Positions 36,000-45,499 of a DNA stretch of 64,000 nt are shown one piece after another (positions within the stretch are counted from its first letter, which is position 1; every line of letters begins with the position of its first letter). The stretch comes from Clostridia bacterium (lineage in GTDB: Bacteria > Bacillota > Clostridia > Oscillospirales > Acutalibacteraceae). The stretch covers positions 1 to 64,000 of the forward strand of contig JAFQEL010000042.1 of assembly GCA_017399065.1 (NCBI GenBank), written 5' to 3'. The position numbers and the translations under genes were made by a program. Under the pieces are notes generated by a model. It made no database searches and was not told the DNA's origin. It saw nothing but the letters and a program-made list of their open reading frames with translations.

Positions 36000-37238
36000 C
36001 TATTCCTTTATCATATTGGACTGACGCGAAACCGACAGCACCATTCCCATTTCGCAAAGCAGGAACAGCATTGACGTACCGCCCGCACTGAAGAACGGCA
36101 GGCCGATACCCGTATTCGGAAAGAAATCGGTAACAACAAAAACGTTGAAAACCGTCTGCAGACCGATATGTGCCATTATACCGAGTACGAGAAGCATACC
36201 GAACTTTGTATTGCATCGCATAGCGATTTTATAACCGCGGTAAATAAGGTACGCATAGAGCATAAGAATAAATGCCGCACCGATGAATCCGAGTTCTTCG
36301 CAGACAATGGCGAAGATGAAGTCACTCTGTGCTTCGGAAACGTAAAGATGCTTCATCTTCGAGTCGCCCAGACCCTGACCGAAAAGTCCGCCCGAGCCTA
36401 TTGCATAAAGTGAATTATTGATCTGCCAGCGTGCATCGCCCGGCTCAAAGCTCTTATCCTTCCAGGCTATGATTCGCTCCTGCTGATACTCATCGAGAAT
36501 GCCGAGAAAATCAGGCTCGGAGACAAAAATCGCAACGAGTATGCCTATAAAGACCAAAATTCCTACGAACCACCATTTATTAAATCCACCGAGGTACATC
36601 ATAGTGAGGGTAAGCATAACAAAAAGTATCGCACCGGAGAGATGATGTCCTTTAAAAACAAGCAGTGTAAACACTACACCGACTGCGCCGAATATAAGTG
36701 CTGTTTTTACGGCGGTTTTCTTATCCTTACTTACAATATGGGAATGATACTTCTCACAACCCCATGCGTAGAACGCAATCAGGCCTATTTTCGCTATCTC
36801 GGAAGGCTGGAACTGACCGAGAATCGGCAAAGGTATCCAACGGCCGAATTCCTCTTTTCCGTCAGGATTTTTTGCTTCCTGAATCATAGCGTATATCAGA
36901 GCGGCAACGAGCAGCATAACGGACAAGCCGACACCGATAAGAACAAAGCGTCTGTAATAATTATAGTTAATTCTTGAAATTATCAGCATAGCAACAATGC
37001 CTATAGCTATCGCCTTTAGCTGTGAAATAAGATAATTATAGCTGCCTATATCCTTGTGGAGTGCTATGGAATAACCTGCTGAGGTCATCATCACCGTACC
37101 TATTGCAACAAGCAGGAGAACAACCAGCAGAAAGATTATATCCATATTACCCTTTGCCCAGGCTTTACTGCCCGTAATTCTCTTTGCGAGCTTACTGTCG
37201 GCAATTCTGCTTCTTTTTATTACAGATGAATTGCTCAA
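36000..37238 (-). CDS. ftsW: FtsW/SpoVE-type septal peptidoglycan polymerase
   Basis: A 412 aa SEDS glycosyltransferase with ten membrane helices. Conserved elements include GRWIPLPILGQFQPSEIAKIG, a large extracellular loop (DEYQQERIIAWKDKSFEPGDARWQ) and GLGDSKMKHLYVSEAQSDFIFAIVCEELGFIG. It works with the PBP encoded at 41-43 kb to polymerise lipid II at the septum. Start is probably TTG at 37238 with AAGGAG upstream. The incomplete gene at the window end is a second SEDS protein, nearer to RodA. Confidence 0.93.
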   Translation of the reverse strand: MSNSSVIKRSRIADSKLAKRITGSKAWAKGNMDIIFLLVVLLLVAIGTVMMTSAGYSIALHKDIGSYNYLISQLKAIAIGIVAMLIISRINYNYYRRFVLIGVGLSVMLLVAALIYAMIQEAKNPDGKEEFGRWIPLPILGQFQPSEIAKIGLIAFYAWGCEKYHSHIVSKDKKTAVKTALIFGAVGVVFTLLVFKGHHLSGAILFVMLTLTMMYLGGFNKWWFVGILVFIGILVAIFVSEPDFLGILDEYQQERIIAWKDKSFEPGDARWQINNSLYAIGSGGLFGQGLGDSKMKHLYVSEAQSDFIFAIVCEELGFIGAAFILMLYAYLIYRGYKIAMRCNTKFGMLLVLGIMAHIGLQTVFNVFVVTDFFPNTGIGLPFFSAGGTSMLFLLCEMGMVLSVSRQSNMIKE

Positions 37239-37265
37239 GTTCCGCCGCTCCTTTCTATAATATCA

Positions 37266-38312
37266 TCAACCGAATTTAACAAGCGCTATACCTGCGGCAC
37301 AGCCGATTAAATTCACAAGAGAAAAAACAATAACTATTTTCTTCTCCTTCCATCCGCTCATTTCAAAATGATGGTGGATGGGAGCCATTTTGAATATACG
37401 TTTGCCGTGCGTCAGTTTGAAATAGCCTATCTGCAACACATCGGAAAGACCTTCGATAAAGTAAATTATACCGACAGGCAGAAGTATCAGCGGACAGTCA
37501 ACCGCATAAGCCAAAGCAACAATGATTCCGCCAAGGAACATCGAGCCGGTATCACCCATAAACACCTTTGCGGGGTTCCAGTTCCATACAAGAAAACCTG
37601 CACAGGCACCTGCAAGAGCCGCCGCAACGACACCTGCTCCGAGATTATTTCGCATAAAAGCAATAACAATCATAGCCGCCGCACTTGTAAGAGTGACGGA
37701 AGAACAAAGTCCGTCGATACCGTCGGTGAAGTTGACCGCATTCGTTGCGCCATAAATAAGAACTATACCGAAAAGAAAGAAGAAAATGCCAAGATCGCCG
37801 GTAACACCATAAAAAGGTATATACATAAATGAACAACCTGACAGCTTCAGACTGCCGAGAAAGGCAATTATGACAAGAAGCTGCATAAGAGTTTTCTGCC
37901 TTATTGTAAGACCGAGGTTGCGTTTTTTGACAACCTTGATATAGTCATCAACAAAACCGATAAGACCGAGCGACAAAGCCATTACAAGGCCTGCAAAAAG
38001 CTTTGAATACATTGCAGAGCGAACGGGATTGTCACCTGCGATGATATCACCGCCCATAAATTTATCGGTAACAAACACAACTGCCACAGCGGCAAAAATA
38101 CCGATAATAAACATCAGACCGCCCATTGTGGGAGTGCCCTGCTTACCCGAATGCCACTTGGGACCGTATTCGAGAATCGTCTGACCGAATTTCAGTCTGC
38201 GAAGCCACGGCACCATAACCAGACCGAGCAGTGCAGTTACGCCGAAAGCTATGAGCACGGAAAGCCCGAAAGCAAGATACGTGTCCAATAAAAACACCTT
38301 ACCCTTCAGCAA
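37266..38312 (-). CDS. mraY: Phospho-N-acetylmuramoyl-pentapeptide transferase
   Basis: A 348 aa polytopic enzyme making lipid I from UDP-MurNAc-pentapeptide and undecaprenyl phosphate. Signatures: HSGKQGTPTMGG, the Asp pair in GFVDDYIKVVKKRN, NFTDGIDGL, FMGDTGS and MAPIHHHFE. Its start is uncertain. A TTG at 38312, overlapping murF by 14 bases, has AAGGA before it, while a GTG a few codons later is possible. The usual murD gene does not follow; ftsW does. Confidence 0.95.
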   Translation of the reverse strand: MLKGKVFLLDTYLAFGLSVLIAFGVTALLGLVMVPWLRRLKFGQTILEYGPKWHSGKQGTPTMGGLMFIIGIFAAVAVVFVTDKFMGGDIIAGDNPVRSAMYSKLFAGLVMALSLGLIGFVDDYIKVVKKRNLGLTIRQKTLMQLLVIIAFLGSLKLSGCSFMYIPFYGVTGDLGIFFFLFGIVLIYGATNAVNFTDGIDGLCSSVTLTSAAAMIVIAFMRNNLGAGVVAAALAGACAGFLVWNWNPAKVFMGDTGSMFLGGIIVALAYAVDCPLILLPVGIIYFIEGLSDVLQIGYFKLTHGKRIFKMAPIHHHFEMSGWKEKKIVIVFSLVNLIGCAAGIALVKFG

Positions 38313-39648
38313 AAATCCTTATAACTTCCTCAAGCTTCATTCCCCTGCTTGCTTTAAAGAGCACAGCATCGCCTTCGTTAAGGTCAGCTCTGAGCTGTGC
38401 CGCAAGAGCAGCTTTATCATCAAAAGCTTTAACAAATTCTATACCGCTTTCTTCCGCTGACTGTGCGGCAAGATATGCCATTTCACCGTAAGTGTAAAAG
38501 CGGTCAATACCCTTCGATGCGACAAGCGCACCCACCTCACGGTGTGCAGACTCTGATATTTCACCAAGCTCAAGCATATCGCCGAAAACAAGAGCCTTTT
38601 TGCCCGCTTTCATAGTGCAGAGCACCTCTGCGGCAGCACGCACAGAATCGGGGCTTGCGTTATAGCAATCCTCTATAACTGTTATGCCGTTTACTTCACG
38701 GACATTCTGACGCATACCCGAGGTCACGTACTTGGAAAGACCGAGAGCTGCTTTTTCGGGAGAAACACCGAGATACAGACCGACTGCAAAAGCAGAAAGT
38801 GCATTATAAACATTATGTGTGCCGACAGTCGGGATAATAACACTCTGCTCGCCGCCGTCATATACAACGGTAAAGCCGGTATTGTAACCTGACTGCTCAA
38901 TGCCGACTGCACGGTAGTCGCAGTTTTCGTTCTCAATACCGAAGGTGATTACACGTCTGTCGCTGAGAGTAACCGTACTGAGCAGGTCGTCATCACCGTT
39001 TACGATAAGAGGAGCATTGGGTTTCAGGCCGTCGAGAATCTCAAGCTTTGCCTTGAGTATACCCTCACGGGAGCCGAGATGCTCAATATGGGAAACACCT
39101 ATTTTTGTGATTATACCTGCATTTGGCTGAGCAACCTTTGAAAGCCTTGAAATCTCACCGAAAGCACTCATACCCATTTCGAGAATTGCCGCCTCATAAT
39201 CACTGTCAAGGCGGAAAACCGTAGTAGGCAAGCCGATTTCGTTATTGAGATTGCCCTCGTTTTTGAGAGTATTATATTTCTCGGAAAGAACGGCATAGAC
39301 CATTTCTTTAGTAGTAGTTTTACCTACACTGCCCGTTATTCCCACAAAAGGAATGGAAAAAAGTGAACGGTAATATGCGGCAATTTCAAGCAGTGCCGCG
39401 CCTGTATTTTTGACAAGGAGCACTTCACCGTCGGCATTAACCGGCTTTGAGCAGACTGCCGCAACGGCACCCTTTTCGAATGCGGCTTCAACAAAATCGT
39501 GACCGTCGAAGCGTTCACCGACAAGGGCTATAAAAAGACTGCCCTCGGTTATTTTTCTTGTATCGGTGCAGATGCTGAGTATCTGCTTATCTTCACCGCA
39601 GGCGGCACCGAGCACCGCACTTATTTCTTTCAATCTGAGAGGTATCAT
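38299..39648 (-). CDS. murF: UDP-MurNAc-tripeptide:D-alanyl-D-alanine ligase
   Basis: A 449 aa Mur ligase adding D-Ala-D-Ala to the stem peptide. ATP-binding GITGSVGKTTTKEMV is at about 107-121, with LNNEIGLPTTVF, LEMGMSAFGEI and DCYNASPDSVRAA following. ATG at 39648 follows GAGGATAATAGT. It lies 19 bp after murE and overlaps mraY. Confidence 0.96.
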   Translation of the reverse strand: MIPLRLKEISAVLGAACGEDKQILSICTDTRKITEGSLFIALVGERFDGHDFVEAAFEKGAVAAVCSKPVNADGEVLLVKNTGAALLEIAAYYRSLFSIPFVGITGSVGKTTTKEMVYAVLSEKYNTLKNEGNLNNEIGLPTTVFRLDSDYEAAILEMGMSAFGEISRLSKVAQPNAGIITKIGVSHIEHLGSREGILKAKLEILDGLKPNAPLIVNGDDDLLSTVTLSDRRVITFGIENENCDYRAVGIEQSGYNTGFTVVYDGGEQSVIIPTVGTHNVYNALSAFAVGLYLGVSPEKAALGLSKYVTSGMRQNVREVNGITVIEDCYNASPDSVRAAAEVLCTMKAGKKALVFGDMLELGEISESAHREVGALVASKGIDRFYTYGEMAYLAAQSAEESGIEFVKAFDDKAALAAQLRADLNEGDAVLFKASRGMKLEEVIRIFAEG

Positions 39649-39667
39649 ACTATTATCCTCTTTCCGC

Positions 39668-41098
39668 TTATCCGAGCAGGCTCTTTACTACCTCACGCTC
39701 GTCATAGTGTATTTTTTCCGTACCGATTATCTGATAGGTTTCGTGTCCTTTGCCTGCAAGCAGAACGATATCACCTTCATTTGCCTCGTTAAGAGCAAAC
39801 TCAATAGCATCGGTTCTGTCAACGATTTCGACAACAGGAATCTTAGCACCCTTTGTACCCTCTGCAACCTCTTTCACGATAGATGCGGGGTCTTCGGTAC
39901 GGGGATTATCGGACGTAACAATAACAAAATCGGACATATCAGCGGCAATACGACCCATAAGCGGACGCTTTGTACGGTCTCTGTCACCGCCGCAGCCGAA
40001 CACGGTAATAATTCTTGCTTGTGCAATTTTACGCAGAGAAGCAAGAATATTCTGAAGTCCGTCGGGTGAATGAGCGTAGTCGATGATAACCGTATAATCC
40101 GTATCCGCAGGCACAACCTCAATTCTGCCCGGTACACCCGAAGCCTGAGAAAGTGCCGCCGCTACATCTGCAAACGGCAGACCGAGCTGAATTGCACATA
40201 CAGCGGCAGTCATTGAATTATAGACGGTAAAGCCGCCGGGAATTCGCATCTTTATGCGTTCGAGCTTACCTATGCCGACAAGGAAATATGACACTCCACC
40301 CGGCTTATGCTCGATATTCTTTGCAGAGTAATCTGCACTGTCACGAAGTGCAGAGCAGGTTGCAACACTGCAGGAAGTGCCTTCGAGCATAGCTTTATAT
40401 ACTTCGTCGTCAACGTTCACAACAGCTTTGTCGCAATTTTCAAAAAGCTTATGCTTGGCGGCAATATAGTTTTCGAACGTTCCGTGATAATCGAGATGAT
40501 CCTGAGTAAGATTTGTAAATGCGGCTACCTCATAGTGAAGACCCGCAACACGTTGCTGCGCAAGAGCCTGGGACGAAACCTCCATAACACAGAACTCACA
40601 GCCTGCCTCAACCATCTTTGCAAAAAGTGAATTGAGCTCAAACGGATCAGGAGTTGTAAGCCTTGCAGGATACTCGACATCACCTACCATATTCTTGACC
40701 GTACCGACAAGACCTGTTTTTTTGCCAAGCGATTCAAAAATCGATTTAAGCAAGAAGCAGGTTGTTGTTTTGCCGTTTGTGCCCGTTATACCGACAAGGC
40801 GGAGCTTCTCGGCAGGGTTTCCGAAAAACGACGCAGAGAGAAGCGAAAACGCTTCTCTTGTGTCTGATACTATTAACTGATTTTTTACACCTGTATCACG
40901 CTCGGCAACAACAAGCACCGCACCCGATTCGACTGCAGAAGCCGCCGCATCGTGACCGTCAAAGCGTGCTCCCTTGACGCAGACGAAAATACTGCCCTTC
41001 TCTGCCTTGCGTGAGTCCTCGGTTACAAGCGTCACTTCGGCATCGGTGATACCGTCCGTGCCGTAGCCTGCACCTTTCAAAAGAGTATATATATTCAT
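39668..41098 (-). CDS. murE: UDP-MurNAc-L-Ala-D-Glu:meso-diaminopimelate ligase
   Basis: A 476 aa Mur ligase adding the third stem-peptide residue. GITGTNGKTTTCFLL binds ATP, and the VTSDNPRTEDP motif (DNPR) marks meso-diaminopimelate specificity, in contrast to lysine-adding MurE enzymes. EVSSQALAQQRVAG and TNLTQDHLDYHGT are also typical. This gives a prediction of A1gamma-type, mDAP-containing wall. ATG at 41098 follows AGGGAAGAAGAA. It is 28 bp downstream of the PBP gene. Confidence 0.96.
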   Translation of the reverse strand: MNIYTLLKGAGYGTDGITDAEVTLVTEDSRKAEKGSIFVCVKGARFDGHDAAASAVESGAVLVVAERDTGVKNQLIVSDTREAFSLLSASFFGNPAEKLRLVGITGTNGKTTTCFLLKSIFESLGKKTGLVGTVKNMVGDVEYPARLTTPDPFELNSLFAKMVEAGCEFCVMEVSSQALAQQRVAGLHYEVAAFTNLTQDHLDYHGTFENYIAAKHKLFENCDKAVVNVDDEVYKAMLEGTSCSVATCSALRDSADYSAKNIEHKPGGVSYFLVGIGKLERIKMRIPGGFTVYNSMTAAVCAIQLGLPFADVAAALSQASGVPGRIEVVPADTDYTVIIDYAHSPDGLQNILASLRKIAQARIITVFGCGGDRDRTKRPLMGRIAADMSDFVIVTSDNPRTEDPASIVKEVAEGTKGAKIPVVEIVDRTDAIEFALNEANEGDIVLLAGKGHETYQIIGTEKIHYDEREVVKSLLG

Positions 41099-41126
41099 TT
41101 CTTCTTCCCTCTTGAATTAAAATAGA

Positions 41127-43400
41127 TTAACCGTAAAGCGAATCCGACAAGCCCGAATACGACTTGAAGTAAACCGTAACTACTTCGCCGTATTTGACTT
41201 CGGTATCCTTCGGGATATCCTGGCTGTACGCAAGGATATCCGCACCGCTGAATGCGTTACCCGATATCTTGATATTGATACCGAGATTATTGGCACTCCT
41301 GCGTGCAACACTCAGACTCATACCCGTGAAATCGGGGACGGTGACTGTTTCTTCTTCTCTGTCATCCGTATAGAGTATTACCACACCCTGCTGAGGCATA
41401 GTCTGACCGTAAGCCGGAATCTGACGGATTACGTTGTCACCGCTGCCGATGACTCTGACCGTAAGATCCTGATTTTCTGCTATATCACTTGCATCATCTA
41501 CCGTTCTGCCGACAAGCGACGGAGTCCGGATATCTATAAGGTTCTGTTCTTTTTCATTATACTCAGGGTCAACGCCGAGATAACCCATAATCTCTTCTAC
41601 AAGTGAAGCTGCAACAGGTGCCGCAATCTGACCGCCGTTACGCTGACCGACAGGCTCGTCGATAGCAATCAGAATAGCAACTCTCGGGTCATCACCCGGA
41701 GCAACGCAGGAGAACGAAGCAACGTACTTATTTTCTCCGCCCTCAACGCTCAGCTTCTGTGACGTACCTGTTTTACCTGCAACATGGTAGCCTGCAACGT
41801 AAGCATTTTTACCCGTACCTGCGCTGACTACAGCCTCCATCATAGTGAGCACGCGCTTTGCCGTTGACTCGGAAACCACCTGACGCTTCATGGTAGGCTG
41901 TGTTTCGGCTATTACATTGCCGTCTTCATCAAGCTGTTTTGCAACGACATAGGGAGTCATAAGCTTACCGCCGTTTGCAATAGCGGCAACAGCCGTAATC
42001 ATCTGCAGAGGTGTGACCTCGAAGGTCTGACCGAATGAATAACTCGAAAGCTGTGCAACGTTGAAATCCTCACGTCTGTGGTATGCACTGCCTGCTCTGG
42101 GCTGAGTTTCACCCGAAAGGTCAATGCCCGTTTTTTCGGTAAAGCCGAAGGCTTCAAAATAATCATAGAATGTTTCCGTGCCGAGCTTCTGACCCGTTGA
42201 AATAAAGAACGGGTTACAGGAATTCATAAGACCCATCTGCATAGTCTGTGTGCCGTGACCCTCATGCTTGTGGCAACGGATATAGTGACCGGGCACCTGT
42301 ATACCGCCTACGCAGGTATATGTTGTGCTTTCGGAAACAACGTCTTCTTCAAGAGCAGCGGCAAGAGTAACAAGCTTGAATACCGAACCCGGCTCATACG
42401 AATCGGTAATAACGCTGTTTTTTCTCTGTTCCTTGACGGAAGCAGATATCGCAGTCTTGCGTTCTTCTTCATCGGTAATAAGAGCAAGACGTGAGTTTTC
42501 GGTTTCCGAATGAACGGTAAACGGATTGTTGAGATCATAGTTCGGCATATTGGACATTGCAAGTATTGCACCTGTTTTGACATCCATTACAATACCGTAT
42601 GCCGCTTTAGCCTGAGCACTCTCATACGCTTTTTCAAGCTCTGTTTCAAGCTTGCTCTGTATCGTTCTGTCAATTGTCAGCACAAGACTTGTGCCCTGCT
42701 GTGCTTCGTTGACCGAAGTATATTCGATAGGTATGTTTTTACTCGATGCACTTTTGGCACTTATTATTCTGCCCGGAACACCGGTAAGTATATCATTGTA
42801 TTTTGCTTCAAGACCTTCACGGCCGACATCCTGATCGCCGGTAAAGCCTATAAGAGTTGAAGCAAGTGAGCCGTAAGGATAATAGCGTGTAACGTCCTCC
42901 TGTACGCCGATACAGCTGTAAAGGCTGTTTTTTTCAACAAAGTCGAGAACCTTATCGTGTAATGCAAGCTCAACTCCGCCTTTAATTTTTTCATAGCGTG
43001 AGTTTTTCTTGGTCTTTTCAAAAATTTTTTCCGCATCCTCGCTGAGAATTTCAGCAAGACCGTCGGCAATAAGCCTGCGTTTTGCTTCAAGCTCAGACGC
43101 CACCTGTGCTTCAGTTTTATCTTTAGTGGAGACAGTGATATTGGCAGGATCGATATAAACAAGCCACGCAGATGCACTCTGTGCAAGCACGTGCATATTA
43201 CTGTCATATATCGTACCTCTCAAAGCAGGCACAGCAGTATCTCCGAGGTAAAGCTCCTCAGCCTTTTCTTTATATTCATTCCCCTTTATAAGCTGTATAT
43301 TGCCGAGCTGAACAATACTCGTGCCAAAGCCGATTATTATCAGACCGACAAGAAAACGCAACGCACGCTTCGACATAAGCTTAGTTGCACCTCGAGCCAT
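41127..43400 (-). CDS. Septal class B penicillin-binding protein with PASTA domains (FtsI/SpoVD type)
   Basis: A 757 aa transpeptidase with a short cytoplasmic tail, one N-terminal membrane helix, a dimerisation domain (PALRGTIYDSN...), and a catalytic domain with S339-x-x-K (YEPGSVFKL), S394-C-N and K543-T-G. Two PASTA domains follow from about residue 630 (TPSLVGRTVDDA; VPDFTGMSLSVARR). It cross-links peptidoglycan with FtsW. The layout is that of SpoVD and PBP2x. The single copy here suggests it serves vegetative division, but a sporulation role cannot be excluded. ATG at 43400 follows AAGGAGGAACAGAT. Confidence 0.93.
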   Translation of the reverse strand: MARGATKLMSKRALRFLVGLIIIGFGTSIVQLGNIQLIKGNEYKEKAEELYLGDTAVPALRGTIYDSNMHVLAQSASAWLVYIDPANITVSTKDKTEAQVASELEAKRRLIADGLAEILSEDAEKIFEKTKKNSRYEKIKGGVELALHDKVLDFVEKNSLYSCIGVQEDVTRYYPYGSLASTLIGFTGDQDVGREGLEAKYNDILTGVPGRIISAKSASSKNIPIEYTSVNEAQQGTSLVLTIDRTIQSKLETELEKAYESAQAKAAYGIVMDVKTGAILAMSNMPNYDLNNPFTVHSETENSRLALITDEEERKTAISASVKEQRKNSVITDSYEPGSVFKLVTLAAALEEDVVSESTTYTCVGGIQVPGHYIRCHKHEGHGTQTMQMGLMNSCNPFFISTGQKLGTETFYDYFEAFGFTEKTGIDLSGETQPRAGSAYHRREDFNVAQLSSYSFGQTFEVTPLQMITAVAAIANGGKLMTPYVVAKQLDEDGNVIAETQPTMKRQVVSESTAKRVLTMMEAVVSAGTGKNAYVAGYHVAGKTGTSQKLSVEGGENKYVASFSCVAPGDDPRVAILIAIDEPVGQRNGGQIAAPVAASLVEEIMGYLGVDPEYNEKEQNLIDIRTPSLVGRTVDDASDIAENQDLTVRVIGSGDNVIRQIPAYGQTMPQQGVVILYTDDREEETVTVPDFTGMSLSVARRSANNLGINIKISGNAFSGADILAYSQDIPKDTEVKYGEVVTVYFKSYSGLSDSLYG

Positions 43401-43558
43401 ATCTGTTCCTCCTTCATTACTTGCCGATTATCAGTTACCTTAACGGTCAAAACGACGAGAGCCAAGTCCCTGACCCAACTCCCGTCCAAAATCAATATAT
43501 TTAAATTCAAACAAATATATGTTAAAGGGAGCAAAATAATTGATTTAAACTCACCTTT

Positions 43559-44017
43559 TTATTCAGCAGCAATTATCTGATTTCCTTTATCGGTATCAAA
43601 ATAAACTATATGATATCGCTCACGCTTTACCATACCGTTGTTTTCAGCGTACTCTTTTACGTTGGCAGGTGAAAACTTCGCATTGAGAACCGAATCAAGT
43701 CTTGTATACTCACTCTTCTTCTTGTCGAGCGACTCATCAATTTCAACGATAGCGTTATTAAGCTCGTTATTTCTGATATGAAGAGCAATATTGGTACCGA
43801 GAAGAGTTATACCGACCGTAAGCACTGCAACAAACTTAAAGAGTCTGACTCTCATCGCTGCCGCTTCAGCCTTGAGCTCATCTTGTGTTTTGACCTGAGG
43901 CTTTACAAGTCTGGGCTGAGGACGATGTTCAGGCTTCGGCTCAGGCTTTGCCTTGGGAGCCGGTGCGAACAGGTCAAGATCATATGCATTTGAGCTGTTA
44001 TTGTAATTGTAAGCCAA
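43559..44017 (-). CDS. ftsL: FtsL-like septum formation protein
   Basis: A 152 aa bitopic protein in the ftsL position between rsmH and the PBP gene. YDLDLFA lies at residues 12-18, followed by a Pro/Lys-rich cytoplasmic stretch, one membrane helix (FKFVAVLTVGITLLGTNIALHI), then a short coiled coil (NNELNNAIVEIDESLDKKKSEYTRL). FtsL proteins diverge strongly, so identity rests on position and topology. It is larger than B. subtilis FtsL, mostly through the N-terminal tail. ATG at 44017 follows CGGAGGAAACTGTTTTGGC-like spacing. A 158-bp gap with no clear feature separates it from the PBP gene. Confidence 0.82.
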   Translation of the reverse strand: MAYNYNNSSNAYDLDLFAPAPKAKPEPKPEHRPQPRLVKPQVKTQDELKAEAAAMRVRLFKFVAVLTVGITLLGTNIALHIRNNELNNAIVEIDESLDKKKSEYTRLDSVLNAKFSPANVKEYAENNGMVKRERYHIVYFDTDKGNQIIAAE

Positions 44018-44040
44018 AACAGTTTCCTCCGTTTGAAATC

Positions 44041-44964
44041 TTATAGTTTTTCGATAGCCCTGAGCTTTGCACTGCGGCTCCTTGAATTTTCCTCAAGCTC
44101 ACGGCTCGTTGCGGTTTTGGGTTTGAAGCAGATTTTACCCTGCGGGGTCTTACCGCAGACACACACGGGAAATTCCGGCGGACAGGTACAGCCGCCTGTA
44201 AAACCTGCAAAAGAGTTCTTGACAATTTTATCTTCAAGTGAATGAAAGGAGATGATTGCCAGCCTGCCGCCCTTATTAAGTGAAGCAAACATATCCTTCA
44301 CGGCTTGTCCGAGATTGCTGAGCTCTCCGTTAACTTCAATGCGAAGTGCCTGGAAAGTTTTACGGGCAGGATGTCCGTCACGTCTTGCGGCCGCGGGATA
44401 CGCTTCTCTTATGATATCCGCAAGCTGAAAGGTTGTTTCTACAGGTGCTTTTTCACGCTCGCGTATGATTGCGGAAACAATACGGGGAGCAAATTTTTCT
44501 TCACCGTAATCGTAAAGTATTCTCTTGAGTTCACCTGCGGAAAGCTCGTTTACGAGATCCTTTGCACTTCTGCCTGTTTTACTCATTCTCATATCAAGCG
44601 GTGCATCGTGATGAAAGGAAAAGCCTCTCTCAGCTTCATCAAGCTGATATGAACTGACACCGAGATCAGCCATTATCGAATCTGCTCCGCTGATACCTAA
44701 GGCAACGAGAATTGAGGATATGTTGAAAAAGTTATCATGCACCACGGTGACCCGGCTGTCAGAGCCGAAGCGCTCATTCAAAACTTTGATCGCGTCAGGG
44801 TCACGGTCAATAACGATAAGCCTGCCGTTTTCACCGAGCCTCGCAAGTGCCGCGGCACTGTGTCCGCCGCCTCCTCCGGTGCAGTCAACAACCACACCGT
44901 CAGGTTTGATTGCAAGCGCGTCTATCGTTTCGTCAAAGAGAACGGATTTATGGTTGAACTCCAT
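44041..44964 (-). CDS. rsmH: 16S rRNA m4C1402 methyltransferase
   Basis: A 307 aa SAM-dependent methyltransferase acting on C1402 of 16S rRNA. Blocks: HKSVLFDETIDAL, VVDCTGGGGGHSAAAL (SAM loop), GVSSYQLDEAERGFSF, PLDMRM, KTFQALRIEVNGEL and ISFHSLEDKIVK. The C-terminal CTCPPEFPVCVCGKTPQ is the usual cysteine-rich patch. ATG at 44964 follows AGAGGGAGAAAAA. It is the second gene of the dcw cluster, 14 bp after mraZ. Confidence 0.97.
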   Translation of the reverse strand: MEFNHKSVLFDETIDALAIKPDGVVVDCTGGGGGHSAAALARLGENGRLIVIDRDPDAIKVLNERFGSDSRVTVVHDNFFNISSILVALGISGADSIMADLGVSSYQLDEAERGFSFHHDAPLDMRMSKTGRSAKDLVNELSAGELKRILYDYGEEKFAPRIVSAIIREREKAPVETTFQLADIIREAYPAAARRDGHPARKTFQALRIEVNGELSNLGQAVKDMFASLNKGGRLAIISFHSLEDKIVKNSFAGFTGGCTCPPEFPVCVCGKTPQGKICFKPKTATSRELEENSRSRSAKLRAIEKL

Positions 44965-44978
44965 TTTTTCTCCCTCTC

Positions 44979-45464
44979 TTAATAGTTAAGGTCAGGTATA
45001 CTGCCCGTGTTATAGGGCTGGCTTGCTGCTTCTGCTGCAGCATAAGTATCGGGATCCCATATCTCAAGGCGTTTCATATTGCCGATTACAATAACCTCAT
45101 CCTTGAGACCTGCGTACCTGCACATAGATGAGAGCAAAGTAAATCTGCCCTTGGCATCCATCGTGTAGTCCTCTGAATTTTTGTATAAATTACGGCGCAT
45201 CCACTCAAGCTCGGGAGTGTGTGCTACCTCGGAATTTTTATCGTTAAGCTCGTTACAAAGATCGTCCCAATTCTGAGTCGGGAAAAAATAAAGGCAAGGA
45301 TAAGGGCCGGGAGCACAGCAGGCAACAAACGTCTTGCCGAGATTGTCGCGGTACTTGGCAGGAACGGACAGTCTGTTATTGTCATCAAGCACGGCATCTG
45401 CCATACCCTTGAAGCCGAGGTATACCTTTTTCTCTTCTGTAATAACCGTATCAGACATATCCAT
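44979..45464 (-). CDS. mraZ: Transcriptional regulator MraZ
   Basis: A 161 aa protein with two SpoVT/AbrB-like repeats (LDDNNRLSVPAKYRDNLG; MDAKGRFTLLSSMCRYAGL), the fold by which ring-shaped MraZ oligomers bind direct repeats in their own promoter. It is the first gene of the cluster. N- and C-terminal extensions make it somewhat longer than most. Two Met codons (45464, 45458) are possible starts with AAGGAG upstream. Repeated TTGGTA sites cover its promoter. Confidence 0.93.
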   Translation of the reverse strand: MDMSDTVITEEKKVYLGFKGMADAVLDDNNRLSVPAKYRDNLGKTFVACCAPGPYPCLYFFPTQNWDDLCNELNDKNSEVAHTPELEWMRRNLYKNSEDYTMDAKGRFTLLSSMCRYAGLKDEVIVIGNMKRLEIWDPDTYAAAEAASQPYNTGSIPDLNY

Positions 45465-45499
45465 TCACTCCTTCCTTTTGTTTTTTTGGTGTTTCAGCG

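Noticed and set aside
43401-43558. Small gene or regulatory RNA in the ftsL-PBP gap
   Set aside because: No ribosome-site-linked frame, strong hairpin or convincing promoter was found in these 158 bases.
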